A stretch of DNA of 64,000 nucleotides, taken from JAZKIX01 sp040384645. Lineage in GTDB: Bacteria; Pseudomonadota; Gammaproteobacteria; Burkholderiales; Burkholderiaceae_D. Positions 17,370 through 26,173 of the stretch are shown here, piece by piece. The translations under genes were made by a program, and so were the position numbers. The stretch covers positions 14,756 to 78,755 of the forward strand of contig JAZKIX010000069.1 of assembly GCA_040384645.1 (NCBI GenBank). Reading direction: 5' to 3'. The notes under the pieces are model-generated. The model was not told where the DNA came from, did no database searches, and saw only the letters and a program-made list of their open reading frames with translations. Each line of letters starts with the position of its first letter. The stretch's first letter is position 1.

Positions 17370-20300
17370 ATGAGACAAATATTAAGACCCGCTGCAAAGT
17401 GGGCTTTTGCCCTGGCAGTGCTGGGAACGACGCAGACGGTATTGGCTGAGTTAGGACCCGAACTAGTGACGAACGGAACTTTCGGAAATATTGCTAGTAC
17501 TGGGGTTGCTACGCCTAGTACGGCTGGATGGACGGTTCTGAATACTGGTCCAAATACTGCGGATTTCAAGTCCTACAGTAAAAATTTCGGCTGTAGCCAA
17601 AGCCAATGTTTATTGGAACAAAAAGCAATTTTTCAATGCGCGGAAGTGCCAACGAATTCTTGGTATACAAGAGTTCAGCAGACTTTGCCATCCAATTTAA
17701 AGCCGAATACTAGATATCAATTCAGATTCGCTGCCTTTACAGATAACACCGTCACTTCGCCAGACTACCTTCCGTTAAGTGTAATTTTGAATGAGATTAC
17801 GTTTGTGGGTTCAAATGGAGAATATTTAGGCGCTGCGCTGAGCAAACAAATTTTCCCCAAATATGCCTCACTCACGACCATGGACGTAGGAAGGATTATT
17901 GTCGAACCCTCCACCATCGAGTTTGTCACTTCCGACAATGTGGCAGTGATGAATGCGCATGCCAACATCGCATTTTATATAAACAACACTGGTAAAACAA
18001 AATCTAGAGGCTGTATTAGTAATGTTTCGTTGAAAGAGGTTAAACCAGATTTAAGCAGTGTCAGAGTAGCTATTAATGGCAACGGCTATGCTGCGGATGG
18101 TCCGAAAATTGCAACCCTTGTTTTGCCTGCGGGAACAACGAGTACTAGCAACTATCGTTGGAAGTTGATGCATGATAATCAAGTGGCGCTCCAAACCTAT
18201 ACTTGGTCTGCGACATGGCCAGGCGGAGGCACTGGCGGAGGAGGGCAAGATGGTTATCCGACCCATTTCGGTACTCTAGACAACAGTAATGCAGCGCGAG
18301 ATCCGGATAGTGGTGATACCACGGTTTTGCTGGATTTCTCTGATTTTTCCTCAAACACGATAACTGTTGTTACTACAGGTCCTGCGAATGGTGGCTGGAC
18401 GCAGACTAAAAATACAAAGTCCGTTGTTACACCAAATGACTATTGGATCTTGGTTACCGATGCGAACGGTAATATGTTGGCGAAAAGCAACCCGTTTAAA
18501 CTAAACGGACCTAAGGGATGGCCCAATGGTAGCAATAAGAGAATTAAAACTGATGCGCTAAACGCCTTGACAAGCCAACGTAGTGGAGCAGCAGTAAGTT
18601 CGATGTATACGGGACTCGATATTACCGGATATTTTATGAACGAAACCCGAACACATGCGGCTTCGCATGCACCTGATCTTGCCACTTGCTGGGTTGGAGC
18701 CGATAGCAATGGCATGCTGACAACCAAGGACTTGCACGGTAATGATTGGGGTAATGGCGGTTCCGGATGCGTAGACCCCACCGGTGCAGCGAAGAAAATT
18801 GATGTGACCGGTGGCTGGTATGACGCAGCGGACCATGGCAAATATGTCGTCAATGGCGGTATTGCATTGTGGACCTTGCAAAACCAGATCGAGCGTTTGC
18901 AAAATAAAGGCTCATTGTCTCAATTGCCCGGCTTACTGGCCGAAGCAAAACATGAGATGGACTGGATGATCAAGATGCAGATAAAGCTTGGTGATAATGG
19001 TATTGGCCCCCGTATGAAAGTGCCACTAGGTTACCAAGACAAGATACAAACCGGCCCTACTTACGGACCAAATGGTTCTGCCGGCGTTTACCAAGTGGAT
19101 TTATTGGGTCAGCCAATGGCACCCACTGCAAAAGGCGCGGTAGACTTTGGTGGGGGACAGATCCCGCGTTTGCGCATGAAACTCGATTTGACTGAAGTCG
19201 ATGTCGGCGGCATGGTATTTCATGCGGTGCATGACCAAAACTGGACCGGCCTTCCGCTCGATCCATCCAAGGACACGCAGCCACGGGTTTTGATGTATCC
19301 CACCACCGCAGCAACGCTTAATTTTGCGGCTGTTGCAGCACAGGCATCGCGGATCTTTAGAGCCAGCGATCCTCAATTTGCCGAGGACTGTTTGAAGGCT
19401 TCGAAACTGGCGTGGAAGAGTGCCAAAAAATTCCGCACAGGTAAGGACGAGTTGGGTAACGTGATAGGACCTGCCAATTCCGATATTTTCCGCTACGAGT
19501 TTTCCAATCAAAATTGGGCTGGTGTCGACACAAGCGGTACGACATCTGCTACAAAAAAGAACAATGCTCTCTTACAGTATGGTTTTGCAGTTAATCCTAT
19601 GTTCAATGGTGGCGGTGCATATGGTGACTTAAGGTTGGGTGATGAGTTTTATTGGGCCGGTGCTGAGCTAACTTTAGCAACTGCGGCTGCAGGCGCTATC
19701 GACACCGTACCTCTGACTTACGGCACTTCGGTCGGTGTATTGACTGGTACTGATATTTACGCACAGTACAGTGCCTGCAATCAGACGGTTCAGCCAGTGC
19801 AATGTTATGGCTGGATCAATGGTTTTGATTGGCAAAACGTACACGCATTGGGAACCCTGTCGATGCTTACCTATAAAGGAGGCGCCCTAGCTGACCCAAA
19901 AGCGAAGACCAACCTCACCGCGTTTGCAGATGCTTTAGTAACGCAAACGAATGGCCAAGGATATCGCTTCCCCAAATTGGTCGATAAACGAAATAACTTA
20001 GTGAATGAATCATCGCGTGATTATCATTATGAATGGGGCTCCAACGGCAATGTGCTCAATCGGGCAATGATCCTGGCAGCAGCGTCGGAATGGCAAAGTG
20101 ATGCGGCCAAAAAGAAGGGATATGTCGATGCAACAGTTTCTTCGATGGATTATCTGCTAGGACGTAATGCAATGGGGGCTTCATTCATTTCCGGCTATGG
20201 TACGAAACCGATGGCGAACCCACATCATCGTTGGTACGCACTTCATGCGGACCCTAGAGCACCAAGGACGCCAGCAGGCTTTATTTCCGGCGGTCCTAAC

Positions 20301-20606
20301 TCGCGCGATATTCCTGCATTGCGTGCCAATGCGCCACGCTACGAGAATGCTTCAGCGGTCAATTATGCGAAACTCAATGGCGATCCAGCTGCTACCTTGG
20401 GTGGTATCAGCGACATGTCAGCACGGTTTTTTGAAGAGAACGTGGTGAAATATTGTATGGACGATACCGGCCTTACCGGCGCCGTATATTTTATGCAGAA
20501 ATGCCATATGGATCACTATCGTTCATTCGCCAGCAATGAAGTGGCAGTCAACTGGAATGCGCCGCTAATCTGGGTGACGCAGTTCTTGAGCGAAATATAT
20601 CCGTAA
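17370..20606 (+). CDS. Secreted GH9 cellulase 2
   Basis: The second family-9 glycoside hydrolase, 1078 residues, intact and collinear with the upstream paralogue. It has a signal peptide ('WAFALAVLGTTQTVLA'), a CBM4/9-like N-terminal module ('ELVTNGTFGNIASTGVATPSTAGW'), an Ig-like CelD_N domain ('INGNGYAADGPKIATLVLPAGTT') and the catalytic domain with 'VTGGWYDAADHGKYVVNGG' (Asp pair near residue 483), 'NPHHRWYALHADPRAPRTPAGF' and the catalytic Glu in 'ASNEVAVNWNAPLIW' near the C-terminus. ATG 17370 has AGGAGAGTAGGG just upstream. It is preceded by LacI-type operators, so it probably shares control with the first gene. Tandem duplication with divergence is likely. Confidence 0.95.
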   Translation: MRQILRPAAKWAFALAVLGTTQTVLAELGPELVTNGTFGNIASTGVATPSTAGWTVLNTGPNTADFKSYSKNFGCSQSQCLLEQKAIFQCAEVPTNSWYTRVQQTLPSNLKPNTRYQFRFAAFTDNTVTSPDYLPLSVILNEITFVGSNGEYLGAALSKQIFPKYASLTTMDVGRIIVEPSTIEFVTSDNVAVMNAHANIAFYINNTGKTKSRGCISNVSLKEVKPDLSSVRVAINGNGYAADGPKIATLVLPAGTTSTSNYRWKLMHDNQVALQTYTWSATWPGGGTGGGGQDGYPTHFGTLDNSNAARDPDSGDTTVLLDFSDFSSNTITVVTTGPANGGWTQTKNTKSVVTPNDYWILVTDANGNMLAKSNPFKLNGPKGWPNGSNKRIKTDALNALTSQRSGAAVSSMYTGLDITGYFMNETRTHAASHAPDLATCWVGADSNGMLTTKDLHGNDWGNGGSGCVDPTGAAKKIDVTGGWYDAADHGKYVVNGGIALWTLQNQIERLQNKGSLSQLPGLLAEAKHEMDWMIKMQIKLGDNGIGPRMKVPLGYQDKIQTGPTYGPNGSAGVYQVDLLGQPMAPTAKGAVDFGGGQIPRLRMKLDLTEVDVGGMVFHAVHDQNWTGLPLDPSKDTQPRVLMYPTTAATLNFAAVAAQASRIFRASDPQFAEDCLKASKLAWKSAKKFRTGKDELGNVIGPANSDIFRYEFSNQNWAGVDTSGTTSATKKNNALLQYGFAVNPMFNGGGAYGDLRLGDEFYWAGAELTLATAAAGAIDTVPLTYGTSVGVLTGTDIYAQYSACNQTVQPVQCYGWINGFDWQNVHALGTLSMLTYKGGALADPKAKTNLTAFADALVTQTNGQGYRFPKLVDKRNNLVNESSRDYHYEWGSNGNVLNRAMILAAASEWQSDAAKKKGYVDATVSSMDYLLGRNAMGASFISGYGTKPMANPHHRWYALHADPRAPRTPAGFISGGPNSRDIPALRANAPRYENASAVNYAKLNGDPAATLGGISDMSARFFEENVVKYCMDDTGLTGAVYFMQKCHMDHYRSFASNEVAVNWNAPLIWVTQFLSEIYP

Positions 20607-20620
20607 CATTTAGATCAAAC

Positions 20621-20643
20621 AAGGCCTCGAATAAAGAGGCCTT
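20621..20643 (+). terminator. Stem-loop after GH9 gene 2
   Basis: AAGGCCTC pairs with GAGGCCTT around a 7-nt loop, 15 nt after the stop. There is no T tract right after it. It probably acts with the stronger hairpin 12 nt further on. Confidence 0.6.
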
Positions 20644-20654
20644 GCGCTAAAAAT

Positions 20655-20690
20655 AAAGGGAGAGTGCTCGTTGAGGGCACTCTCCCTTTT
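20655..20690. terminator. Bidirectional terminator between convergent genes
   Basis: AAAGGGAGAGTGC pairs with GCACTCTCCCTTT around a short loop and is followed by T on the plus strand, with an A-rich start giving a T tract on the minus strand. It lies between GH9 gene 2 and the convergent secreted-protein gene, so it can serve both. Confidence 0.85.
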
Positions 20691-20708
20691 GACTGAAACC
20701 TGTCTGCT

Positions 20709-21608
20709 TTATTTCAAGCGAATCTCAAGGCGCCGGATCGAGATGCCCATTTCCTTGAATGCTTCAGGAATGGTGTTGTTGAAATCCTTCACAAAATGCC
20801 GTACCACTTTGCCGGAGCGCGTTTCCGGGTTCAGGCGCAAGCCGAGGACTTGGTTCTTGGCGTAGTCGGCCAATTCGGCGGGAGTCTGTCCCCAATTCTT
20901 TTCATTGAAATAGTTCAGCTGATCACTCTTGATGGTGATGCGCAGCCACTTATCGGCATATTTTGCTTGATCGATTTCGATAAAACGGGCTGCGGTAAAG
21001 GATGGGTTGTCTTGTTCTTCCCAACCTTGTTCAAACAAGGTGATGGCAAAATTGACCTTGCCTGCATCCCATGCATTCAACTCCTCGTCGCTCTTGATAT
21101 AGCTGCCATACAAGGCCTTGATCTTGGCGGGATCGGGAATGAAGGTTTTCGCCGAATTGACCTTGACTTCAAAAACGATGCTATCGACCTTGCCGAAAGT
21201 GATTTTTTCAGAAAGGAACTGCGGTTCGATCCCGTTGGAATGCTGGCGGTCCCAGTCGGCGTATTTTTTGACTAGCACTGCCTGATAAGTGTTGGCGCCT
21301 TGGCATGATTTATCGGGTTGGCTATTGGTGGCCGCGATGCCGTAATTGTCTACCGGCAAATGTAAGCCCTTGAATTCGGCAGAGTTTTTAACATGGCTCC
21401 AGCCGGTCAATGCATTTTTGTGACCGTTAAATAATACAAGCGCATTGCCTTTCGCTTCATCCAGCTCGTTTACGCAATTCTCAATTGTTTCAATCGTGTA
21501 ACCGTCGAATTTTTCCGTACTCGCCAAGGACGAGGGTAAGACGCCACATATTGCTGTCATACCGAAAATGGACGATAAGAGAAATCGGTTGATTTTAGTA
21601 TTCTTCAT
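20709..21608 (-). CDS. Secreted protein of unknown function, probable member of the LacI regulon
   Basis: The 299-residue product has a clear signal peptide ('RFLLSSIFGMTAICGVLPSSLAS') and no other membrane segment, so it should be periplasmic or secreted. The mature part contains 'ALVLFNGHKNALTGWSHVKNSAEFKGLHLPVDNYGIAATN', 'DSIVFEVKVNSAKTFIPDP' and 'AARFIEIDQAKYADKWLRITIKSDQLNYF'. This beta-rich style recalls carbohydrate-binding or jelly-roll proteins. I do not recognise the family. It is convergent with the second GH9 gene and has an AAACCGGTTT operator about 95 nt upstream, so a role in cellulose binding or degradation is inferred. Confidence 0.7.
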   Translation of the reverse strand: MKNTKINRFLLSSIFGMTAICGVLPSSLASTEKFDGYTIETIENCVNELDEAKGNALVLFNGHKNALTGWSHVKNSAEFKGLHLPVDNYGIAATNSQPDKSCQGANTYQAVLVKKYADWDRQHSNGIEPQFLSEKITFGKVDSIVFEVKVNSAKTFIPDPAKIKALYGSYIKSDEELNAWDAGKVNFAITLFEQGWEEQDNPSFTAARFIEIDQAKYADKWLRITIKSDQLNYFNEKNWGQTPAELADYAKNQVLGLRLNPETRSGKVVRHFVKDFNNTIPEAFKEMGISIRRLEIRLK

Positions 21609-21698
21609 TGTTGAATCTTTCTCAAAAGCAAACTGGGAAGGAGTAATTTATTTCATGAATTTAATCAGAAACAAGCTTGATAACGCTAACAATAGTAA

Positions 21699-21712
21699 CA
21701 AAACCGGTTTAC
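21699..21712 (-). promoter_or_regulatory. LacI-type operator upstream of the secreted protein gene
   Basis: CAAAACCGGTTTAC with a perfect 10-bp AAACCGGTTT core, matching the GTAAACC/GGTTTAC half-sites found before both GH9 genes. It lies 91 nt upstream of the gene's ATG. Confidence 0.6.
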
Positions 21713-21785
21713 AAGAGCAATTTAAAATAGTCATTTAAGAAAATTGTTCAAGAATTGCTTGCTTGTCATCGTTGAATGCGCCGAT

Positions 21786-23897
21786 TCAAAGATGTTTAGT
21801 TGCATTTGGAGAAGACATCCCGCGCTGCAAGCTCAACACAAAACTGACGCCATCCATAACATTTTGTACACCGATGGTGCCACCCATTTTTGCCATATAA
21901 GTTTTTGCCACAAACAAACCTTGCCCACGATTGCCATTGGCGGCGGCACGAACTCGCGCCTGTTCCCGAATGCAGTCAGTTNNNNNNNNNNCGCCGTATT
22001 CAAAAATCTTATCAATCAACTCCCCATCGATGTGCGGACCAAGATTGCGAACCGTGATGTTGGCCGCCATTTCGCTGGTGTGCAACTCGAGCGTGATCGC
22101 TGAATCGGGCCAGCGGTAGCGTTCGGCATTGCGCAGCACATGGGTTACCACATCTTCGAGTGAATATTCGTCAGCCCTGACCATCACCACGCCGTCGCCA
22201 GTAAAGTGGACATTGGCGATGCCGACGCAGGGCGCGTTCTCAGCGATGTTTTTCAGGAAGGCGACGATATCGATTTCACTCACTTGCAAGACCGTGGACT
22301 GGAACGCTTCGCTCGGCGAGGCGCTGCCATACAGCACACGGATTGCCTGCTGCATGCGATGGATATAGCGATTGCTCTGGTTATCTGTGCCGCCATGCAA
22401 GGCCATCAACGACTGCAGCGGTGACATGATTTCATGCCCAACCGCGTGCCACATTTGTTTTTCCTGTTCGGCGCGTATGCCTTCACGCTCGACATCTTCT
22501 TTTACCCGGCGCAGCAAATCATGCAGGCAACTGGCGAGCACCCCCAGTTCGTCGGCGCTACGCAGGTCGCCGATATCAAAGCGTTCCAGGTCGCCGGCAT
22601 TTTTTACCGATTTCGATAAGGAGGTGGCGCGTTTGGTCAGGATGGTGATGCGGTGAATAATCCCCACTTCAATCAATAGCCATGCAAGCAATAGTGCCAG
22701 CAACATTGCGCCGACAAACCACGACACCCGTGTCGCCACCACGCTCAGGCTCTTGCTGACGCTACGTACATCGCCCTTGAGAAAGATGTCGTAGCTATCG
22801 AGCGGGGTGCTAATGACTTCCATACTTTCCAGCGGCGTATCGTATTCCTCGACCGGTAGACGGCGTATCAGGCGCGTCAACACATTCCACGATTCTTCGG
22901 CATGTTCAACCGTGCCGGATAGTTGGATCAAGTCGCGTTTGCCAGAGCGGTTGCTGATGCGCAGCGTTTCGCCCGGCAGCAGTAAGGACTGCAAATCGTT
23001 CAGTGAAAAAGGCGCTGCGGTTGGCTCGTTCTGGCTATCGAAAATCGGCACCTCGCTATTCGGCGGCAGCACCGACAAGCTTACTTGAATCTGTTCCAGA
23101 TCTTCGGGCGGCCATACTGGACGTTTCTTTTCAAACAGTGCTTCTTGTAAAACCGCAATCGGTAGTCGTAAGGAAAAAAACGCATCTTTCTTGCAAGTGT
23201 GGTCGGCGTTATCCTGTTCGGCCTGATTGCACACCGATTTTTGCCATATCCAGCCACGGAATTCCTTCACCGGCCGCGCATTTGGTTTGTTGGCATCGGC
23301 TGCCAGAAATCCCGTCAACCTGCCGCGCAGGCCTTGGCTTTTTTTGCCAATGGGGGGGTCCTCTTCAAACGGTGCGATCCAGCTATAGCTTTGCCCTCGC
23401 AAGGCGACGTTGACTTGTACCCGGTGCGACAGGCTCAAAATTTGCTCGCCGCGTTCATGCGATACCAGCGTCGTGCTGGCAAAATTGCCAGCAACGTAAA
23501 TGAATCCGCCAGCCCAAGGGTTATTGCCGATGCCGACACAGAGCGAACCCTCGGTGCCATATTGCAGCAAGCAACCCGACATGGCGATGGCTTGCTGCAC
23601 CTTGCCCTGATCATCGAAATCGAGTGCGGAAAATGGCAGTAACAAAGGATGCAACACGGTGTTTTTGATCGCTGCTGGCGGATTGAGTAGTGCCAGTTGG
23701 CCGGCTGGATGGCGCAGTGTGGCCGAAATTTGCTGGCGGGTTTTCTTAAAACTGCTTTGATAATTGTTATAACTGAGTTGCTTTTCCTGTTGCAAGACCG
23801 ATACCGCCAGCGCTACCGTTGCTAGCGCCAATATCAGAAAAGCGCCACGAAACAGCAAGCGCAGGCGATAGCGCGCCAGCACCGCAAACAGCTTCAT
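21786..23897 (-). CDS. Membrane sensor histidine kinase (10-N gap near the C-terminus)
   Basis: A transmembrane sensor kinase of about 703 residues. It has an N-terminal membrane helix ('LLFRGAFLILALATVALAVSVL'), a long periplasmic domain, a second helix ('WFVGAMLLALLLAWLLIEVGII'), a HAMP-like linker and a HisKA-type site 'MWHAVGHEIMSPLQSLMALH' with the phospho-acceptor His. The ATPase domain has 'VTHVLRNAERYRWPD' (N box) and 'GQGLFVAKTYMAKMGGTI' (G2 box). The Ns at 21982-21991 fall between the N and G2 boxes but keep the frame. ATG 23897 overlaps the regulator's stop (ATGA), so the pair is translationally coupled. The signal is unknown. Confidence 0.9.
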   Translation of the reverse strand: MKLFAVLARYRLRLLFRGAFLILALATVALAVSVLQQEKQLSYNNYQSSFKKTRQQISATLRHPAGQLALLNPPAAIKNTVLHPLLLPFSALDFDDQGKVQQAIAMSGCLLQYGTEGSLCVGIGNNPWAGGFIYVAGNFASTTLVSHERGEQILSLSHRVQVNVALRGQSYSWIAPFEEDPPIGKKSQGLRGRLTGFLAADANKPNARPVKEFRGWIWQKSVCNQAEQDNADHTCKKDAFFSLRLPIAVLQEALFEKKRPVWPPEDLEQIQVSLSVLPPNSEVPIFDSQNEPTAAPFSLNDLQSLLLPGETLRISNRSGKRDLIQLSGTVEHAEESWNVLTRLIRRLPVEEYDTPLESMEVISTPLDSYDIFLKGDVRSVSKSLSVVATRVSWFVGAMLLALLLAWLLIEVGIIHRITILTKRATSLSKSVKNAGDLERFDIGDLRSADELGVLASCLHDLLRRVKEDVEREGIRAEQEKQMWHAVGHEIMSPLQSLMALHGGTDNQSNRYIHRMQQAIRVLYGSASPSEAFQSTVLQVSEIDIVAFLKNIAENAPCVGIANVHFTGDGVVMVRADEYSLEDVVTHVLRNAERYRWPDSAITLELHTSEMAANITVRNLGPHIDGELIDKIFEYGXXXXTDCIREQARVRAAANGNRGQGLFVAKTYMAKMGGTIGVQNVMDGVSFVLSLQRGMSSPNATKHL

Positions 23898-24736
23898 CGC
23901 ACTTTCACGCCGGATGGCAAATCGACCCAGCGAAAGCCGCGCATCGGCACGTTTTCGATGCATTCAAAGTCGGCATCGATCTCGCGGAATGCTTCGCGGA
24001 TGGTGCTGACATGCTTCCGGATATTGTCGCGGTTGCGGCCGCTCTTGACCACTTGATATAAGTCTTCATACGAGACCACCTGGCCACGCCGCGCAAACAG
24101 CGCCGCCAGAATCCGCTGTGCCGTCAGCGGCAGGTTGATGCGCTGGCCGCGCCAGATCGGCGTGCGCTGACGTAGCGGATCCATGCTCAATTCATCGGTC
24201 GGGATCGCCGGTCTGATCTTGTTATTGCTCTCTTGATGTTGCTTGCGCTCTTTAACGGCGCGCAGGATTTCCAGAAAGGTGTCGATGAAATCGGATTCTT
24301 CAAACGTGGTTTTTTGCAGATAATCCCACGCATCCAGCGCCTTCATGATGCTGCGGTAAATCGTCGCCGGCATGGCCGACACGACCAGTACCGGTGTGGC
24401 GTGATGCTTGTTGATGGCATTGATGATGGCGACGCCGGCATGGCGTTCGCGGCCCAGTTCGATATCTAAGACCACCAGATCGTATTGCTCGCGTGCGATG
24501 GCCGCTTCCGCATCGTCACGGTTAAACCATTGATCGACACGGATGCCTGGCCGCGCCGCCTCGATCCACCCTTTTAACTGATTGCTGGTGGGCAGATCGT
24601 CTTCTATCACTGCTACTTTTACCACGGCACGCTCCGGCAAGTATCCATCGTCCAGAGTATAGCCACGCTTTGCCTGGAATAGGCGCAAGCGGCCTGTGAG
24701 CTTTTCTTCACGCGCACGATTGGCTTTTTCCGACAT
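23894..24736 (-). CDS. OmpR/PhoB-type response regulator
   Basis: The partner of the kinase it overlaps by 4 nt. The receiver domain starts 'VVKVAVIEDDLPTSNQLKGWIEAA', has the phospho-acceptor Asp in 'YDLVVLDIELGRERHAG', then 'TPVLVVSAMPA' and a Lys-bearing 'WDYLQKTTFEESDF'. The C-terminal winged helix reads 'LTAQRILAALFARRGQVVSYEDLYQVVKSGRNRDNIRKHVSTIREAF'. ATG 24736 is chosen as the start. It leaves a ~40-residue tail before the receiver domain, and an in-frame ATG at 24874 is possible but would reach almost to the divergent gene. The 156-nt intergenic region probably contains promoters for both directions. Confidence 0.9.
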   Translation of the reverse strand: MSEKANRAREEKLTGRLRLFQAKRGYTLDDGYLPERAVVKVAVIEDDLPTSNQLKGWIEAARPGIRVDQWFNRDDAEAAIAREQYDLVVLDIELGRERHAGVAIINAINKHHATPVLVVSAMPATIYRSIMKALDAWDYLQKTTFEESDFIDTFLEILRAVKERKQHQESNNKIRPAIPTDELSMDPLRQRTPIWRGQRINLPLTAQRILAALFARRGQVVSYEDLYQVVKSGRNRDNIRKHVSTIREAFREIDADFECIENVPMRGFRWVDLPSGVKVR

Positions 24737-24892
24737 AGGAACGGGTACGCCCTTGCAATGATGTTTCTGGCCCCGCCCACGCATTGAAAGCTCCGCGCTA
24801 GCTGTCGCAAGATGTGTCGGAGGGAAATGCAATGCTGCAAGACAAAAGTCGCAGCGCAACCCCTCACTTTTCAACCATCTTGGAGCACTGTC

Positions 24893-26171
24893 ATGTCAGA
24901 CCGTATTAAATCCATCGTGCAAGCTGTCCGTTCGACTTTGTCGTCACACTTTTCCAAAGGCGCTGCCGGTGTCACATCCGGATTGCAAGCGGGCTCAAAT
25001 TCCGCACTGATTAGTAAATCGAGCCGCAATTATTTGCTGACGCTGGGTTTGATTGGTGCAGTCGGCTACGCGCTCTACACACATCCGCCGATGCAGCGTA
25101 TTGCGCGTGGTGAAGTCGGCATCAGGATCNNNNNNNNNNCTGATGCGCGATGGCACCGTGTTCGTGTTGCCCGGTTTGCACGAATTGCGCCAATACTCCT
25201 TGCAAGATCAAACTTATCGCCCGGCGCGTAGCGGCAAGGCCGATGGCGATGCAGTGTTCCAGTCGATTGAAGGCTTATCGCTTGGCGTCGATTTGACGGT
25301 GCGTTATGCCATCGACCCTGCCGCGCTGGGCGTGATGTCAAAAAGCCTGCCGGAAGATATCAACGGCCAACTGGTCGATCCGATGGTGCAGGGCGTGATT
25401 TACAAGGCTTTTACCAAATACACCGTGCGTGAAATTTTTTCATCGAAGCGGCAAGAAATCCAGCAGCAAATCGAAACGGAATTAAAGCCCAAACTTGCCG
25501 CAGAAGGCATATTGCTGCGTAGCGTCATGATAGGCAAAATCGACTTGCCGCAAGACTACAAACGCGGCATGGAAAAATTATTGGCCGAAGAACTCGAATC
25601 GGAAAAAATGCGCTACACGCTCGACCTCAAGGAAAAACAAGTCAAACAAACTGGGCTGGAAGCAGAAGCCGATAAAGTGCGGCGCGAAACAGCCGCCCAA
25701 GCTGCCGCCAACGAACAAGTCATCGCCGCCAAGGCGCAGGAAGAAGCCATGAAACACGTCTTGCCCTTCAAGCAAAAACAAATTGAACAACGCCAGTACG
25801 AAGCCGAAGCCGAAAAAATATCCCGTATCAAAACCTCCGAAGGCGCAGCCCAAGCCCGCATCATAGAAGCCTCCGGCGAGGCCGATTCGCGTCGCAAACT
25901 GGCCGACGCTGAAGCCTATCGCCAAGAACTGGTTGGCAAAGTAGCCAGTGCGCAGTTGGAACGAGATGGCGCGCTGCTGACCAAACATCCATTGCTGATC
26001 CAAAAGACCATGGCCGATAAATTGTCGGACAAGATTTCCGTCATCATTGCGCCGCCACCGGCCGATGGTGGCTTTATCGGATCGGCATTGCTGGGTGCTG
26101 GCAAGGTCAATAAAACGCCGCTGAAAAATGCACAAGCCGATGTCGAAACCGTCAGCGAAGAAAGCCAATAA
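24893..26171 (+). CDS. SPFH/prohibitin-like membrane protein (10-N gap near the N-terminus)
   Basis: A membrane-anchored protein of the SPFH (stomatin, prohibitin, flotillin, HflK/C) superfamily. It has an N-terminal basic region, a membrane helix ('YLLTLGLIGAVGYALYT'), 'MQRIARGEVGIRI', then after the gap 'RDGTVFVLPGLHELRQYSLQDQTYRP', 'LSLGVDLTVRYAIDP' and the band-7 fold. A long charged coiled coil (about residues 200-330) is rich in Ala, Glu, Lys and Gln. Frames on either side of the Ns (25130-25139) differ, so the true gap is a multiple of three nucleotides and not ten. It starts 156 nt from the divergent regulator and is followed after 2 nt by an exported partner. Confidence 0.88.
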
Positions 26172-26173
26172 TC

